Counted from the first letter of the stretch, positions 23,731-33,106 are shown. The stretch: 64,000 nt of DNA from Rhodovulum sulfidophilum DSM 1374 (GCF_001633165.1 NZ_CP015418.1:186001-250000); one strand, 5' to 3'. Translations and numbers: made by a program. Notes: generated from the sequence alone by a model not told the origin.

Positions 23731-24237
23731 ATGAGTTTGCGCCTGATCCTCGTCCGACATGCGAAATCGAGTTGGGACGACCCGAGCCAGGACGATCATG
23801 ACCGTCCGCTGAACGCGCGCGGCCGCGAGGCGGCGCCGAAAATCGGTCGCTGGCTGGCCGAGCGCGACCATGTGCCGGCCGAAGTGGTCAGCTCGACCTC
23901 CTGCCGCACGCTGGAAACCTGGGACCGGATGGCGCCTTTGCTGGGCGAGTCCAGCGTCATGCGGCGCGATCCCGGGCTTTACCACGCACCGGCCGAGCGG
24001 ATGCTGGAGACCCTGAACAATTGCGCGGCATCGCCGGTTTTGTTGCTGGGCCACAATCCCGGCATCGCCGATTTCGCGGCCCGCCTGCTGGAAGCCCCGC
24101 CCGAACTGCCGCGTTTTGCAAACTTTCCCACCTGCGCCACGCTCGTCGCGGAATTCGACCTGGACGACTGGACCGAGGTCGACTTCGGAACCGGCCGGCT
24201 GGTCGATTTCATCACGCCCAAGCAGCTCGACGGCTGA
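23731..24237 (+). CDS. SixA-type histidine phosphatase
   Basis: A 168-residue protein of the histidine phosphatase superfamily. It starts RLILVRHAKSSWDD with the RHA/G catalytic motif, continues with DRPLNARGREAA, and has the second His in LLGHNPGI. SixA removes phosphate from phosphohistidine, for instance on ArcB or PTS proteins. The target here is unknown. It follows argB by 77 bp and could share its transcript. An ATG at 23695 would add 12 residues. Confidence 0.85.
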   Translation: MSLRLILVRHAKSSWDDPSQDDHDRPLNARGREAAPKIGRWLAERDHVPAEVVSSTSCRTLETWDRMAPLLGESSVMRRDPGLYHAPAERMLETLNNCAASPVLLLGHNPGIADFAARLLEAPPELPRFANFPTCATLVAEFDLDDWTEVDFGTGRLVDFITPKQLDG

Positions 24238-24239
24238 TC

Positions 24240-24267
24240 CCGCGGCGACGGCAAGGCGCCGCCGCGG
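24240..24267. terminator. Hairpin between convergent sixA-like and ferredoxin genes
   Basis: The 8-bp arms CCGCGGCG and CGCCGCGG surround a 12-base loop in the 45-bp space between two converging genes, serving both as a probable terminator. No long T-tract is present. Confidence 0.5.
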
Positions 24268-24282
24268 CCTTGGCCGCCCGGA

Positions 24283-24654
24283 TCAGTCGGACCCTCCCGG
24301 CATGCCCGAGAAGCTGACGGTGACATCCTCGTCGCGGGCGATGAACTGGCAGGCCAGACGATAGCGCGGCGGCATGTCGCGCACCTCGGCATCGTCGATT
24401 TCCTGCTGGGTCAGCTTGCCGAGTTCCTTGAGCTTCTGCTTTTCCTTCTCGGTCAGCATGATCGCCTTCTTGTCGGCGGGATTGTCATAGCTGACCTCGA
24501 TCAGGCAGGAACCGCAATTCCCGTCGCGGCAGTCGAAGGGGATCGGGATCCTGTTGTCCTCGGCCAGCGCGAGGATCGTCTTGGTATCTCCCGCCACGCC
24601 ATAGACCGTCTTGTCCTTGTGCATCTGCGGAGAGGTAAAGGTGATGATCGCCAT
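24283..24654 (-). CDS. 2Fe-2S ferredoxin, Shethna FeSII-like
   Basis: This 123-residue protein has Cys42, Cys47 and Cys50 in DCRDGNCGSCL and Cys102 in RLACQF, the four ligands of a plant-type 2Fe-2S cluster. Its insert between the third and fourth ligand (MLTEKEKQKLKELGKL and VRDMPPRYRLACQ) and the end FSGMPGGSD closely resemble the Azotobacter FeSII (Shethna II) protein, which binds nitrogenase and protects it from oxygen, and similar Rhodobacter ferredoxins. No nif genes are in the window, so the partner is unknown. Translation starts at ATG 24654; a longer upstream frame lacks similarity. Confidence 0.85.
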   Translation of the reverse strand: MAIITFTSPQMHKDKTVYGVAGDTKTILALAEDNRIPIPFDCRDGNCGSCLIEVSYDNPADKKAIMLTEKEKQKLKELGKLTQQEIDDAEVRDMPPRYRLACQFIARDEDVTVSFSGMPGGSD

Positions 24655-25007
24655 GTCGTATACGTCCTTGGCTTGGGCCCGCCGCCCCGCGAAAGGGCGG
24701 AAGGCGGATGTCGGTTCGAACCGGTCGCACGTCTCCACCAGATGGGAAGCAGGTTCCGTGCCACGGCCAGCCCGTTGAAACCGCGTCATTCCCCGGCGGC
24801 ATGTGCGGAAGACGACAGGGCTGTCGGGCAAAGCCGACAGGCCCGGGGCCAGGCCTTGCGCCCGGACGGCGAAGGGGCGATGATCGGCCCTGACGGAAGA
24901 AGGAGAGATATGCGCAGCGATCAGTCGTGACACCGCAGGACGCGGTTCGCCCCGGCGCCCGGCAAGCGGGCCCGATCAAGACGCATATCCAACTTTCGGA
25001 AAAACAG
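24655..25007. other. Intergenic region between divergent ferredoxin and GNAT genes
   Basis: This 353-bp stretch shows no convincing gene. It must contain the promoters of both divergent genes. I see no clear -35/-10 pair or operator. The frames that extend the flanking genes into it have no family similarity. Confidence 0.5.
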
Positions 25008-25457
25008 ATGACACAATCCGACATTCTCATCCGCGCGCCGCGGCCGGGCGACCATGCCCGGCTTTCGGCAATCTGGTACGCCGCCTCGCGCGAGGCCCAT
25101 GGTTTTCTCGGCGAGGACAGGCTGCGCGCCCAGCGCAAGCTCATCGAGACGCAATACCTGCCCGGCTCCGAGCTCTGGCTTGCCTGTCGGCAGGACCGGC
25201 CCGTGGGTTTCATCGGCCTTCTGGGGGCGTTCATCGGCGGGCTTTTCGTGGCCCCCGAACAGCAGGGCCAGGGCATCGGCCGTGCGCTTGTCGCCCATGC
25301 GGCCGGGCTGAAGGGCCGGCTGGAACTTGAGGTCTACAGCGCCAATGCCCGGGCCTGCGCCTTCTATCGCGGGCTCGGCTTCGTCGAGGTCTCGCGCCGG
25401 CCCGATGACGACGAGGGGCTGCCCTTCGAGACCTTGCGGCTGCGGCGGGAAGCCTGA
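25008..25457 (+). CDS. GNAT family N-acetyltransferase
   Basis: A 149-residue acetyltransferase using acetyl-CoA. The fold is seen in ILIRAPRPGDHARLSAIW, the CoA-binding FVAPEQQGQGIGRALV, and NARACAFYRGLGFVE. It starts at ATG 25008. The YjaB-like layout suggests a small-molecule or protein N-acetyltransferase, but the acceptor is unknown. Confidence 0.85.
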   Translation: MTQSDILIRAPRPGDHARLSAIWYAASREAHGFLGEDRLRAQRKLIETQYLPGSELWLACRQDRPVGFIGLLGAFIGGLFVAPEQQGQGIGRALVAHAAGLKGRLELEVYSANARACAFYRGLGFVEVSRRPDDDEGLPFETLRLRREA

Positions 25458-25466
25458 CACGGAGCG

Positions 25467-25494
25467 CGGCGCGGGAGATCGCTCTCCCGCGCCG
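25467..25494. terminator. Bidirectional hairpin between the GNAT gene and bztD
   Basis: The perfect 11-bp arms CGGCGCGGGAG and CTCCCGCGCCG surround a 6-base loop between two converging genes. It is a strong stem and the likely terminator of both, including the end of the bzt operon. Confidence 0.65.
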
Positions 25495-25510
25495 TTCCTG
25501 CCCGTTCGTC

Positions 25511-26290
25511 TCAGTGACCGAGGATCTGGCTGAGAAACAGTCTGGTTCGCTCGGAGCGCGGCGCGTTGAAGAAGGCCTCGGGCGCGTTCTGCTCGACGAT
25601 CTGGCCCTGATCCATGAAGATCACCCGGTTCGCCACCTGCCGGGCAAATCCCATCTCATGAGTGACGCAGATCATCGTCATGCCCTCTTCGGCAAGCGCT
25701 ATCATGGTGTCGAGCACCTCCTTGATCATCTCGGGGTCGAGTGCCGAGGTCGGCTCGTCGAACAGCATGATGTTGGGCCGCATGCACAGCGCCCGCGCGA
25801 TGGCGACCCGCTGCTGCTGGCCGCCCGACAGCTGGCCCGGATATTTATTGGCCTGTTCGGGGATCCGGACCTTTTCGAGATAGGACATGGCGATGTCCAC
25901 TGCTTCCCTTCTCGGCACCTTGCGCACCCAGATCGGCGCCAGCGTGCAGTTTTCCAGGATCGTCAGATGCGGGAACAGGTTGAACTGCTGGAACACCATC
26001 CCGACCTCGGAGCGGACCTGATCGATATGCTTCAGGTCACTGGTCAGCTCGATCCCCTCGACGACGATCCTGCCCGCCTGGTGGTCCTCCAGCCGGTTGA
26101 TGCAGCGGATCAGGGTCGACTTGCCCGAGCCCGAGGGGCCGCAGACGACGATGCGTTCGCCCTTGTAGATCGTCAGGTTGATGTCGCGCAGCACATGGAA
26201 GGCCCCGTACCACTTGTTCATGCCAAGGATGTCGATGGCGACCTCCTCCGAAACGGCCGGCCGGGACGGGTCGATGACAGGGTCGGACAT
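25511..26290 (-). CDS. bztD: Amino-acid ABC transporter ATP-binding protein BztD
   Basis: This 259-residue ATPase powers the transporter encoded upstream. Walker A is GPSGSGKST, the Q loop FQQFNLFPH, the signature [12 protein letters not shown], Walker [13 protein letters not shown], and the switch His is in VTHEMGF. It belongs to the polar amino-acid (GlnQ/AapP) group. It is the last gene of bztABCD, which in Rhodobacter capsulatus takes up glutamate, glutamine, aspartate and asparagine. Confidence 0.92.
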   Translation of the reverse strand: MSDPVIDPSRPAVSEEVAIDILGMNKWYGAFHVLRDINLTIYKGERIVVCGPSGSGKSTLIRCINRLEDHQAGRIVVEGIELTSDLKHIDQVRSEVGMVFQQFNLFPHLTILENCTLAPIWVRKVPRREAVDIAMSYLEKVRIPEQANKYPGQLSGGQQQRVAIARALCMRPNIMLFDEPTSALDPEMIKEVLDTMIALAEEGMTMICVTHEMGFARQVANRVIFMDQGQIVEQNAPEAFFNAPRSERTRLFLSQILGH

Positions 26291-26302
26291 GGCGGGACCT
26301 CC

Positions 26303-27619
26303 TCAGCGGTGCTCGGTCCGGAGCCTGCGCTCCAGATACATCGAGTAGCGGGACATGGAGAAACAGAAGACGAAGAACAGCGCCGCGATGAAGCCGTAAA
26401 GCTCCCAGACGATGCCGTTCCAGTTGACATCGGCCCGGATCGAGTTCGAGAAGCCGACCGGATCGAGCAGACCGATGATCGAGACCAGCGTGGTATCCTT
26501 GAAGACGCCGATGAAGGTCGAGACGATCCCGGGGATCGAGATCTTCAGCGCCTGTGGCATGATGATCAGCCGCTGCGCCTTCCAGTAATCGAGCCCGAGC
26601 GCGTCGGCCGCCTCGTACTGGCCCCGGGGCAAGGCCGCCAGCCCGCCCCGGATCACCTCGGCGACATAGGCCGAGGCGAACAGCGTCACCATGATGATGA
26701 CGCGCAGCACGATGTCGAAATTGGTATCCGGCGGCATGAAATAGTTCAGCAGAAGCCAGGCCACGAAAAGCAGCGTGATCAGCGGCACGCCGCGGACGAA
26801 CTCGATGACCCCGACGCAGATCGACTTGACGATGAGCATCCGCGATTGCCGGCCCAGCGCCAGCAGGATGCCGAAAGGCAGCGACAGGGTGATCGCCGTC
26901 ACGCCGATGGTGATCGACAGCATGAAGCCGCCGAAACTGCGGCTCGAGACCGGCTCGATCCCCAAGGGCAGAACGGCCTGCAGCTGCCCCGAGGCCGGGC
27001 CCGCCAGCCAGAACCACCACATGACCGGCACAAGCGCGGCCGCGATGGTGCCGAGGATCGCGCCGCCGAACGGCGTCACCAGCCGGAAGGCGGCATAGCC
27101 CAGCACGAAGCCCAGAGCGACCGCTACCGGCAGCCAGACCGTCCCGCCCCAGAGCAGCCAGGGCACCAGAAAGGGCGCCGCCCCCGACAGGTAAAGCACC
27201 TTGCGCGGAAACCCGGGAAACAGCACCGGCGCCATCCCGCCCAGCGCGATGCCGAAGGCCAGGATCGGGCGCCAGTAGAGCTCGGACGGGTAGAAGCCGA
27301 AGATCAGTTGCGCCCAGCGTTCGCGGATCACCGCCCAGCAGGCGCCGCTGGCCTCGGGACCGTAGGCCTCCTTGATCTGCGCGCGGCATTCGGAAAGCGA
27401 ACTGGCGGTCCAGCTGGAATGGACGATCCAGGGCAGGACCGCGGCCAGAAGCCAGGCAACCAGAGCCAGCGAAAGCAGGGTCAGCGCCGCGTTCAGCCAG
27501 GACGAGAACAGGTTCCGGCGCAGCCATCCGAGCGGGCCGACCGAACTGGCGGGCGCGGGCGCGGGCGGCAGCATCGCGTCGCGGACGAAGGCGGTGTCGT
27601 GGGACGGGGCGTCGCTCAT
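26303..27619 (-). CDS. bztC: Amino-acid ABC transporter permease BztC
   Basis: This is a 438-residue permease. An N-terminal extension with extra membrane helices precedes the His/Glu/Gln/Arg-type permease domain. The EAA loop, EAADALGLDYWKAQRLIIMP, contacts BztD. BztB and BztC are unusually long compared with HisM/HisQ because of such extensions, and that is seen here. I start it at ATG 27619, 1 bp after the bztB stop. Confidence 0.9.
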   Translation of the reverse strand: MSDAPSHDTAFVRDAMLPPAPAPASSVGPLGWLRRNLFSSWLNAALTLLSLALVAWLLAAVLPWIVHSSWTASSLSECRAQIKEAYGPEASGACWAVIRERWAQLIFGFYPSELYWRPILAFGIALGGMAPVLFPGFPRKVLYLSGAAPFLVPWLLWGGTVWLPVAVALGFVLGYAAFRLVTPFGGAILGTIAAALVPVMWWFWLAGPASGQLQAVLPLGIEPVSSRSFGGFMLSITIGVTAITLSLPFGILLALGRQSRMLIVKSICVGVIEFVRGVPLITLLFVAWLLLNYFMPPDTNFDIVLRVIIMVTLFASAYVAEVIRGGLAALPRGQYEAADALGLDYWKAQRLIIMPQALKISIPGIVSTFIGVFKDTTLVSIIGLLDPVGFSNSIRADVNWNGIVWELYGFIAALFFVFCFSMSRYSMYLERRLRTEHR

Positions 27620-27620
27620 C

Positions 27621-28877
27621 TCACCGCTCCACCAGCCGGACCCTGGCATCGTACCAGTTCATCGCCGTCGAGATGACCAGCGAGATCGCCAGATAGAACA
27701 GCATCATCAGCAGCACGCATTCCAGCTCGCGCCCGGTCTGACCCATGGTGATGCCGCCCAGCGTGCCGGTGATGTCCATGTAGCCCACCGCGATCGCCAG
27801 CGACGAGTTCTTGGTCAGGTTCAGATATTGCGAGATCAGCGGCGGGATGATGACCCTGAGCGCCTGCGGCAGGATCACCAGCGACATGATCCGGTTCGGC
27901 CGAAGCCCCAGCGCCGCCGCAGCCTCGGTCTGGCCCTTCGAGATCGCGAGGATCCCCCCACGGACGATCTCGGCAATGAAGGCCGCGGTATAGAAGCTGA
28001 GAGCCAGCCAAAGCGCGATCAGCGAATTCCGCATGTAGATCCCGCCGCGGAAGTTGAAGCCCCTCAGTTCGGGATAGCCCAGATGGAAGCCCAGCGCCGC
28101 CAGCAGGATCAAGAGCGGCAGCACGACCACGCCAAGGCGCAGATACCAGGTCGTGGGCCGAAGCCCGGTCCGGTTCTGGATCCGGTCGGCCCGCGCCCGG
28201 ATCCGCGCCGAGACCCAGAGCCCGGCCGCCAGAACCGCAAGGAACGCCACCAGATCCAGGCTGATCTCGAAGGCGCCGAAGACCGACAGGTCGCCGAGGC
28301 TGCGCGAGAACAGCGGCTCGGGGATATAGAAGCCGCGATTGGTCAGCGCCACGCTGTCGCCCAAGAGCATCGAGGCGGTGGCATCCTCGCCGCGAAAGGC
28401 ATTGGGCGGCGGCAGGCTCTCGATCAGGATCGCCATGAAGAACAGGATCCAGAGCAGGACCGGCACATTGCGGAAGATCTCGACATAGACGGTCATCAGC
28501 CGCGCGACGAGCCAGTTGCGCGACAGCCGCAGCACCCCGATCGTCACGCCCATGACGGTGGCGAGGGCGCAGCCGAGAAAGGCCACCAGCAGCGTGTTCA
28601 GAAGCCCCACCACGGCCGCCCTGAGATGGGTGTCGCGGCTGGTATAGGCGATCAGCGTCTGGTTGATGTCATATTGCGCCTGGTTCCCGAGGAAGCCGAA
28701 CTCGATCGGCTTGCCAAGCTCGGCGAGGTTCTGCACGGTATTGCTGATCATCCAGCTCACCAGCAGCATGAAACCGGCCAGCGTGACGATCTGGATCGTC
28801 AGCGACCTGTAGCGGGTATCGAAGATCAGCATGCGCAGACGGAACGTCTCGCGCGGTAGGTCCGGATGGCTGGTCAT
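27621..28877 (-). CDS. bztB: Amino-acid ABC transporter permease BztB
   Basis: A 418-residue permease with membrane helices distributed over its full length. Segment FRNVPVLLWILFFMAIL is typical of polar amino-acid permeases. The EAA loop is AAAALGLRPNRIMSLVILPQ. A large soluble insert lies at ~160-250, as in BztB and AapQ. It forms a heterodimer with BztC. Confidence 0.9.
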   Translation of the reverse strand: MTSHPDLPRETFRLRMLIFDTRYRSLTIQIVTLAGFMLLVSWMISNTVQNLAELGKPIEFGFLGNQAQYDINQTLIAYTSRDTHLRAAVVGLLNTLLVAFLGCALATVMGVTIGVLRLSRNWLVARLMTVYVEIFRNVPVLLWILFFMAILIESLPPPNAFRGEDATASMLLGDSVALTNRGFYIPEPLFSRSLGDLSVFGAFEISLDLVAFLAVLAAGLWVSARIRARADRIQNRTGLRPTTWYLRLGVVVLPLLILLAALGFHLGYPELRGFNFRGGIYMRNSLIALWLALSFYTAAFIAEIVRGGILAISKGQTEAAAALGLRPNRIMSLVILPQALRVIIPPLISQYLNLTKNSSLAIAVGYMDITGTLGGITMGQTGRELECVLLMMLFYLAISLVISTAMNWYDARVRLVER

Positions 28878-28992
28878 GCGGGCGCTCCCTGTAGCTCCCT
28901 CCCGGCAAAGCGCGACCCTGCGCCGACCGACATGGCCGCGCCTCCTCCCTGGATCCTTACCGGGATTCCTGTTTTATCTGGTCCGGATACGC

Positions 28993-29020
28993 GAAGGGCG
29001 CGGAGTTTGCCGCGCCCTTC
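28993..29020. terminator. Hairpin between bztA and bztB
   Basis: The 11-bp arms GAAGGGCGCGG and CCGCGCCCTTC enclose a 6-base loop 9 bp after the bztA stop. No T-run follows in the direction of transcription. Such a stem would protect the bztA message or partly stop transcription, giving more binding protein than permease, which is usual for ABC importers. Confidence 0.6.
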
Positions 29021-29029
29021 GAAACTGCC

Positions 29030-30055
29030 TTACCGGAAGGGCGGTGCGTACATCAGCCCGCCATCGGTCCATTGCGCGTTCAGCCCCCGCGCCAGGCCGA
29101 TGGGGGTGTTCTGGCCGATATATTTCTCGAACAGCTCGCCGTAATTTCCACCGGCCTTGATCGCCTTGACCGCCCAGTCGGGCGACAGGCCGAGCATCCC
29201 TCCGAGGGCGCCCTCGGTGCCGAGCAGACGGTTGACCTCGGGATTGGTGGTGACCGTCGCGGTCAGCTCGTCGATATTGGCCGAGGTCACGCCGTATTCC
29301 TCGGCGGCGATCAGCGCGTTCAGCGTCCAGCGGACGATATCGGCCCATTCATCGTCGCCATGGCGCACCAGCGGGCCCAGCGGCTCTTTCGAGATGATCT
29401 CGGGCAGGACCACATGCGCCGAGGGATCCTCGAAGGTGGCGCGCGTCGCGGCCAGACCCGAGGCATCGGTGGTGTAGACGTCGCAGGCCCCGGCCAGATA
29501 TTGCTGCTGGGCCTGCTCGTTAGTCTCGATCGGGACCGGCTCGTAGCTGATATTGTTGACGCGGAAGAAATCCGCGAGGTTCAGTTCAGTCGTGGTCCCG
29601 GTCTGTATGCAGACGGTCGCGCCGTCGAGTTCCTTGGCCGAGCTGACGCCCAGCGCCTTCGGCACCATGAAGCCCTGACCGTCGTAATAATTGACGCCGA
29701 CGAAGGTGAACTTGAGGTCGACATCGCGCGAAAAGGTCCAGGTGGTGTTGCGCACCAGCATGTCGATCTCGCCCGAGGCGAGGGCGGTGAACCGGGTCTT
29801 GCCAGTGGTGGGGACGAATTCGACGGCCGAGGAATCCCCCAGCACGGCGGCGGCCACCGCGCGACAGACCGCCACGTCGAAGCCCTGCCAGTCGCCATTC
29901 GCATCCGGCGCCGCGAAACCGACGAGGCCCGTATTGGTGCCGCAGTTCAGCTTGCCGCGCGCCTTGACATCGTCAAGCGTTGCCGCGCCCGCTGACGCCG
30001 CGGCGCAGGCCACCATGGTCAGCGCGCCGGGAATAATGGATTTCTTCATTTTCAC
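29030..30055 (-). CDS. bztA: Periplasmic amino-acid-binding protein BztA
   Basis: This 341-residue protein has a signal peptide (MKKSIIPGALTMVACAAASAGA, shown here only as its first 22 residues' region, cleavage probably after AGA). The solute-binding fold includes LNCGTNTGLVGFAAPDANG, FDVAVCRAVAAAVLG and DMLVRNTTWTFSRD. It captures dicarboxylic amino acids and their amides for BztBCD. The start may be ATG 30055 or 30049. Confidence 0.92.
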   Translation of the reverse strand: MKMKKSIIPGALTMVACAAASAGAATLDDVKARGKLNCGTNTGLVGFAAPDANGDWQGFDVAVCRAVAAAVLGDSSAVEFVPTTGKTRFTALASGEIDMLVRNTTWTFSRDVDLKFTFVGVNYYDGQGFMVPKALGVSSAKELDGATVCIQTGTTTELNLADFFRVNNISYEPVPIETNEQAQQQYLAGACDVYTTDASGLAATRATFEDPSAHVVLPEIISKEPLGPLVRHGDDEWADIVRWTLNALIAAEEYGVTSANIDELTATVTTNPEVNRLLGTEGALGGMLGLSPDWAVKAIKAGGNYGELFEKYIGQNTPIGLARGLNAQWTDGGLMYAPPFR

Positions 30056-30273
30056 CTCTTCCTGAATATCAGTCCGTTCTTACGGCTTTAAGGTCCCCCG
30101 GCACGGCAGGGGCATGACAATGAGAGAACCCAACCCCCTCAGCGCCTCAAGTCTGGGCAAAATACCGCCGTCAGGTCAAGTGCACAGGAGATTTCGCGCC
30201 TCTCGCACAACCATCGGGGTGCGGCCGGCGCCGCCTGCTCACGATTTAAGCAGTGCGGAACACGGTGCGGGGA

Positions 30274-30990
30274 TCAGAGCGCTGCCCGCGCAAGATCGAG
30301 GAAATGGCGTGCCTGCAGGAAGTCGCGCTGCCGGGCCGCGGCGACCTCGGCGGCCTCGTCATCGAGGCCCCATTGCTCCTGCTGCCAGGTCTCGTCGATC
30401 CGCGACAGCTCCCAGAGCCGTTCGGGCGGCTCGAGCCCCTCGGCCGCGGCAAGCCCGATCACCAGCGAGCCGGACAGCCCGACCAGATCGTGCAGAGCGG
30501 TCAGTTCGAACGCATCGAGCCCGGCAACCCGGCTCCGCAACCGCGACAGGCTCTCGGGGGGCTGCGGCCTCGGGATCACACCCGGGGTGGGCTCCAACGG
30601 CGCTCCCAGCGTCGAGGCGGCCCAGGCCAGCAGCGGGTCCCAGCTCTCGGCCTGGCGGCGGACCAGTTCCGCAGGGCTCTCGGCGCGATGGCAAAGCAGG
30701 TCGCTTTCGCCATAGGCGGCAATCAGTTCGGCCACTTCGGCACGCTGTTCCATGACCTTGTCGATGGCGGCATTGGCCGCCCGGGTGACCGGCATGCTCA
30801 GCGGCGCAACCTGATCTTCCTGCGCATCCCATTCGGCCGCCACGGCCTCGGCCATGGCGCGGGTCGGCACCGCAAGCGAGCGCTTGGCGGGGGTCTTGAC
30901 CGGACGCCCGTCGAGCAGGACGGCAAAGCCATCCTCGGCCGGGGCAACGCCCGCCTCGGTCCAGAACCGTTTCAGCGCCCATTCGCTCAT
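30274..30990 (-). CDS. ATP12-family F1-ATPase assembly chaperone
   Basis: A 238-residue protein with ATP12 segments: FAVLLDGRPVKTPAKRSLAV near the N-terminus, AAEWDAQEDQVAPLSMPVTR, and LCHRAESPAELVRRQAESWDPLLAWA. In mitochondria ATP12 helps load the alpha subunit of F1, and alphaproteobacterial homologues are thought to do the same. It overlaps the HAD gene upstream by 4 bp and ends a tight operon. Confidence 0.9.
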   Translation of the reverse strand: MSEWALKRFWTEAGVAPAEDGFAVLLDGRPVKTPAKRSLAVPTRAMAEAVAAEWDAQEDQVAPLSMPVTRAANAAIDKVMEQRAEVAELIAAYGESDLLCHRAESPAELVRRQAESWDPLLAWAASTLGAPLEPTPGVIPRPQPPESLSRLRSRVAGLDAFELTALHDLVGLSGSLVIGLAAAEGLEPPERLWELSRIDETWQQEQWGLDDEAAEVAAARQRDFLQARHFLDLARAAL

Positions 30991-31658
30991 GCCGTCTCTC
31001 CCACCAGCGCCAGCACCGCCGCGGGCAGGTCCGCGAAACGCTCGACCACCGCGTCGGCCGCGCCCAGCCGTTCGGCCGGGTGATAGCCCCAGGCCACGGC
31101 CAGCGTACGCACGCCCGCGGCGCGGCCCATCTCCATGTCGAATTCGGTATCGCCGATCATCACCGCCCGTTCCGGCGCGACGCCGGTCTCGGCCAGCGCG
31201 GCCAGCACCATCGAGGGATGCGGCTTCGAGGGATGGTCGTCCGACACCTGCCGGGTCGCGAAATACCCCCCGAGCTCATGCGAGGCGAGAATCGCGTCGA
31301 GCCCGCGCCGGGACTTGCCGGTGGCGATGCCCAGCTCCATGCCGTCGACCGCCAGAAGCGCATCGAGCGCCTCGGCCGCGCCGGGAAAGAGCGGCGAGGC
31401 CGCCTGCCCCACCCTCAGCGAAAAGAAGGCCTGCCGATAGGCCTCGACCATGCGGTCGAGCCGCTCGGCGGGGGCGTCGGGGGCCAGCGCCCCGAGCGCC
31501 AGCGGCAGCGACAGGCCGACGACGCCAAGAACCTCGGCATGGGCCGGCACCGGCAGCCCCTCGGCGGCGAAGGCTGCCTCCATCGCGCCCGCGATATGGG
31601 CCTGACTGTCGATGAGCGTGCCATCGACATCGAAGATCGCAAGGCGGCGGGCAGTCAT
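30987..31658 (-). CDS. HAD-superfamily phosphatase (Gph-like)
   Basis: A 223-residue HAD-IA hydrolase. Motif I is FDVDGTLIDS with the nucleophile Asp, motif II has IATGKSRRGL, motif III has Lys in SKPHPSM, and motif IV is IGDTEFDMEMG. The layout is that of phosphoglycolate phosphatase and related enzymes. The substrate is unproven. It overlaps both neighbours by 4 bp. Confidence 0.85.
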   Translation of the reverse strand: MTARRLAIFDVDGTLIDSQAHIAGAMEAAFAAEGLPVPAHAEVLGVVGLSLPLALGALAPDAPAERLDRMVEAYRQAFFSLRVGQAASPLFPGAAEALDALLAVDGMELGIATGKSRRGLDAILASHELGGYFATRQVSDDHPSKPHPSMVLAALAETGVAPERAVMIGDTEFDMEMGRAAGVRTLAVAWGYHPAERLGAADAVVERFADLPAAVLALVGETA

Positions 31659-32698
31659 TCCAGATCCTCGAACGGGTCAAGCGGCACATCGGCCTCGGAC
31701 CAGCCGAGCATGTCCCAGGTGCGTTTCATATGCGGCGGCAACGGCGCGGTCAGCTTCAGCTGCGCGCCGGTCACCGGATGGGTCAGCGACAGGTGGCGGG
31801 CATGCAGATGCAGCTTGCGGCTGATCTCGCCGCCCAGCTGCGCGCCCCAGCCCTCGCCCAGATTCTCCTGCCCCGAGCCACCGTATTTGCCGTCGCCGAC
31901 GATGGGATGGCCGATCTCGGCCATATGCGCGCGCAGCTGATGGGTCCGGCCGGTGACCGGCACCAGCGCGCACCAGCTGGCCCGCGTTCCCAGCGCCGAG
32001 AGCACCGCGTAATCCGAGGTGGCGCGCTTGGCACCCTCGGTCTGATCGACCTTGGCGGGATGGATGCAAAGCATCTTCTCGCCCTCGCCCTTGCTGCCAT
32101 GCCCCGGCGCCTTGACCAGCCCGAAGCGGATCGTGCCCATGCGCGGATGCGGCACACCCGCCACCACGGCCCAGTAGATCTTGCGGGTCTCGCGGGCGCG
32201 GAAGGCAGCGGTCAGATCCCTGGCGACGGCGCGGGTCCGCGCGAGGATCAGCACGCCCGAGGTGTCGCGGTCGAGCCGGTGCACCAGCCGCGGGTTCTCG
32301 TCATAGCCAAAGCGCAGCGCCTCGCCCATGCCGTCGACATGGCGCGCCTGTCCGCTGCCGCCCTGCACCGGCAGCCCCGGCGGCTTGTTCAGCGCGATGA
32401 CATGGGCGTCGCGAAAGATCACGCAGCTGCGGATCATCTCGGCATCGGCCTCGGACACCTTGGGTTTGGGCGCGGCCTCGATCTCGCCCGGATCGGGCAG
32501 TGGCGGCACCCGCACCTGCTGGCCCTCTTCCAGCCGGGTCGCGGGCTTGACCCGGCCGCCATCGACCCGGATCTCGCCCTTGCGGCAAAGCTTCTCGATC
32601 CGGCCCTGCGAGACATGGGGGAACAGCCGGCGGAACCAGCGGTCCAGCCGCTGGTCGCCATCGCCGCGCGCGACTGTCAGGGTTTGAACGCCACTCAT
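31655..32698 (-). CDS. RluA-family 23S rRNA pseudouridine synthase
   Basis: A 347-residue enzyme with an N-terminal S4 RNA-binding domain (GRIEKLCRKGEIRVDGGRVK) and an RluA-type catalytic domain. The catalytic Asp lies in HRLDRDTSGVLILAR and RTHQLRAHM forms the second conserved segment. RluC-like proteins modify helices 39 and 80-90 of 23S rRNA. Which site is modified here cannot be read from the sequence. Confidence 0.9.
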   Translation of the reverse strand: MSGVQTLTVARGDGDQRLDRWFRRLFPHVSQGRIEKLCRKGEIRVDGGRVKPATRLEEGQQVRVPPLPDPGEIEAAPKPKVSEADAEMIRSCVIFRDAHVIALNKPPGLPVQGGSGQARHVDGMGEALRFGYDENPRLVHRLDRDTSGVLILARTRAVARDLTAAFRARETRKIYWAVVAGVPHPRMGTIRFGLVKAPGHGSKGEGEKMLCIHPAKVDQTEGAKRATSDYAVLSALGTRASWCALVPVTGRTHQLRAHMAEIGHPIVGDGKYGGSGQENLGEGWGAQLGGEISRKLHLHARHLSLTHPVTGAQLKLTAPLPPHMKRTWDMLGWSEADVPLDPFEDLE

Positions 32699-33075
32699 GC
32701 CAGCAGGCTCCGCATCGACCAGAAGGCGAGCGCGATGGCGCTCAGGGAAAGGATCAGCGAGCCCGCCACATAGGCGATCGCCAGCTCGGCCTGGCCGCGC
32801 TCGAACAGCGTCATCGCATCGAGCGAGAAGGACGAGAATGTGGTGAAGCCGCCCAGAAGGCCGATCTGGAAGAACGGCGCGAAGGACGTGCCGCCCTTTT
32901 TTGCCAGAACCACGATCAGCACCCCCATCAGGAACGAGCCCAGAACATTGACGAGGATCGTGCCCCAGGGAAAGCCACGCCCCAGGAGCGACGTGGCCGC
33001 CACACCGGAAAGATACCGGCCCACGGAGCCGATCGCGCCCCCGAGGGCCACCTGCAGAAGTGTCGCGCCTGTCAT
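32695..33075 (-). CDS. crcB: Fluoride exporter CrcB/Fluc
   Basis: A 126-residue protein with four membrane helices. The Fluc signature is clear: GGAIGSVGRYL, GTILVNVLGSFLMG with the conserved Asn, and GLLGGFTTFSSFSLD with the Phe pair of the pore. It works as a dual-topology dimer that exports fluoride. No fluoride riboswitch is visible in the 31-bp space upstream, so expression follows the operon. Confidence 0.92.
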   Translation of the reverse strand: MTGATLLQVALGGAIGSVGRYLSGVAATSLLGRGFPWGTILVNVLGSFLMGVLIVVLAKKGGTSFAPFFQIGLLGGFTTFSSFSLDAMTLFERGQAELAIAYVAGSLILSLSAIALAFWSMRSLLA

Positions 33076-33106
33076 GGGCTTCCCATCGCCCCGCCGGGCG
33101 GGCTTG

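Noticed and set aside
25514..27676. 720-codon plus-strand open frame opposite bztC/bztD
   Set aside because: Antisense shadow of the ABC transporter genes, with Asp/His/Arg-rich sequence and no domain.
33076..33106. Fluoride riboswitch before crcB
   Set aside because: Only 31 bases separate crcB from rarA, too short for the aptamer.
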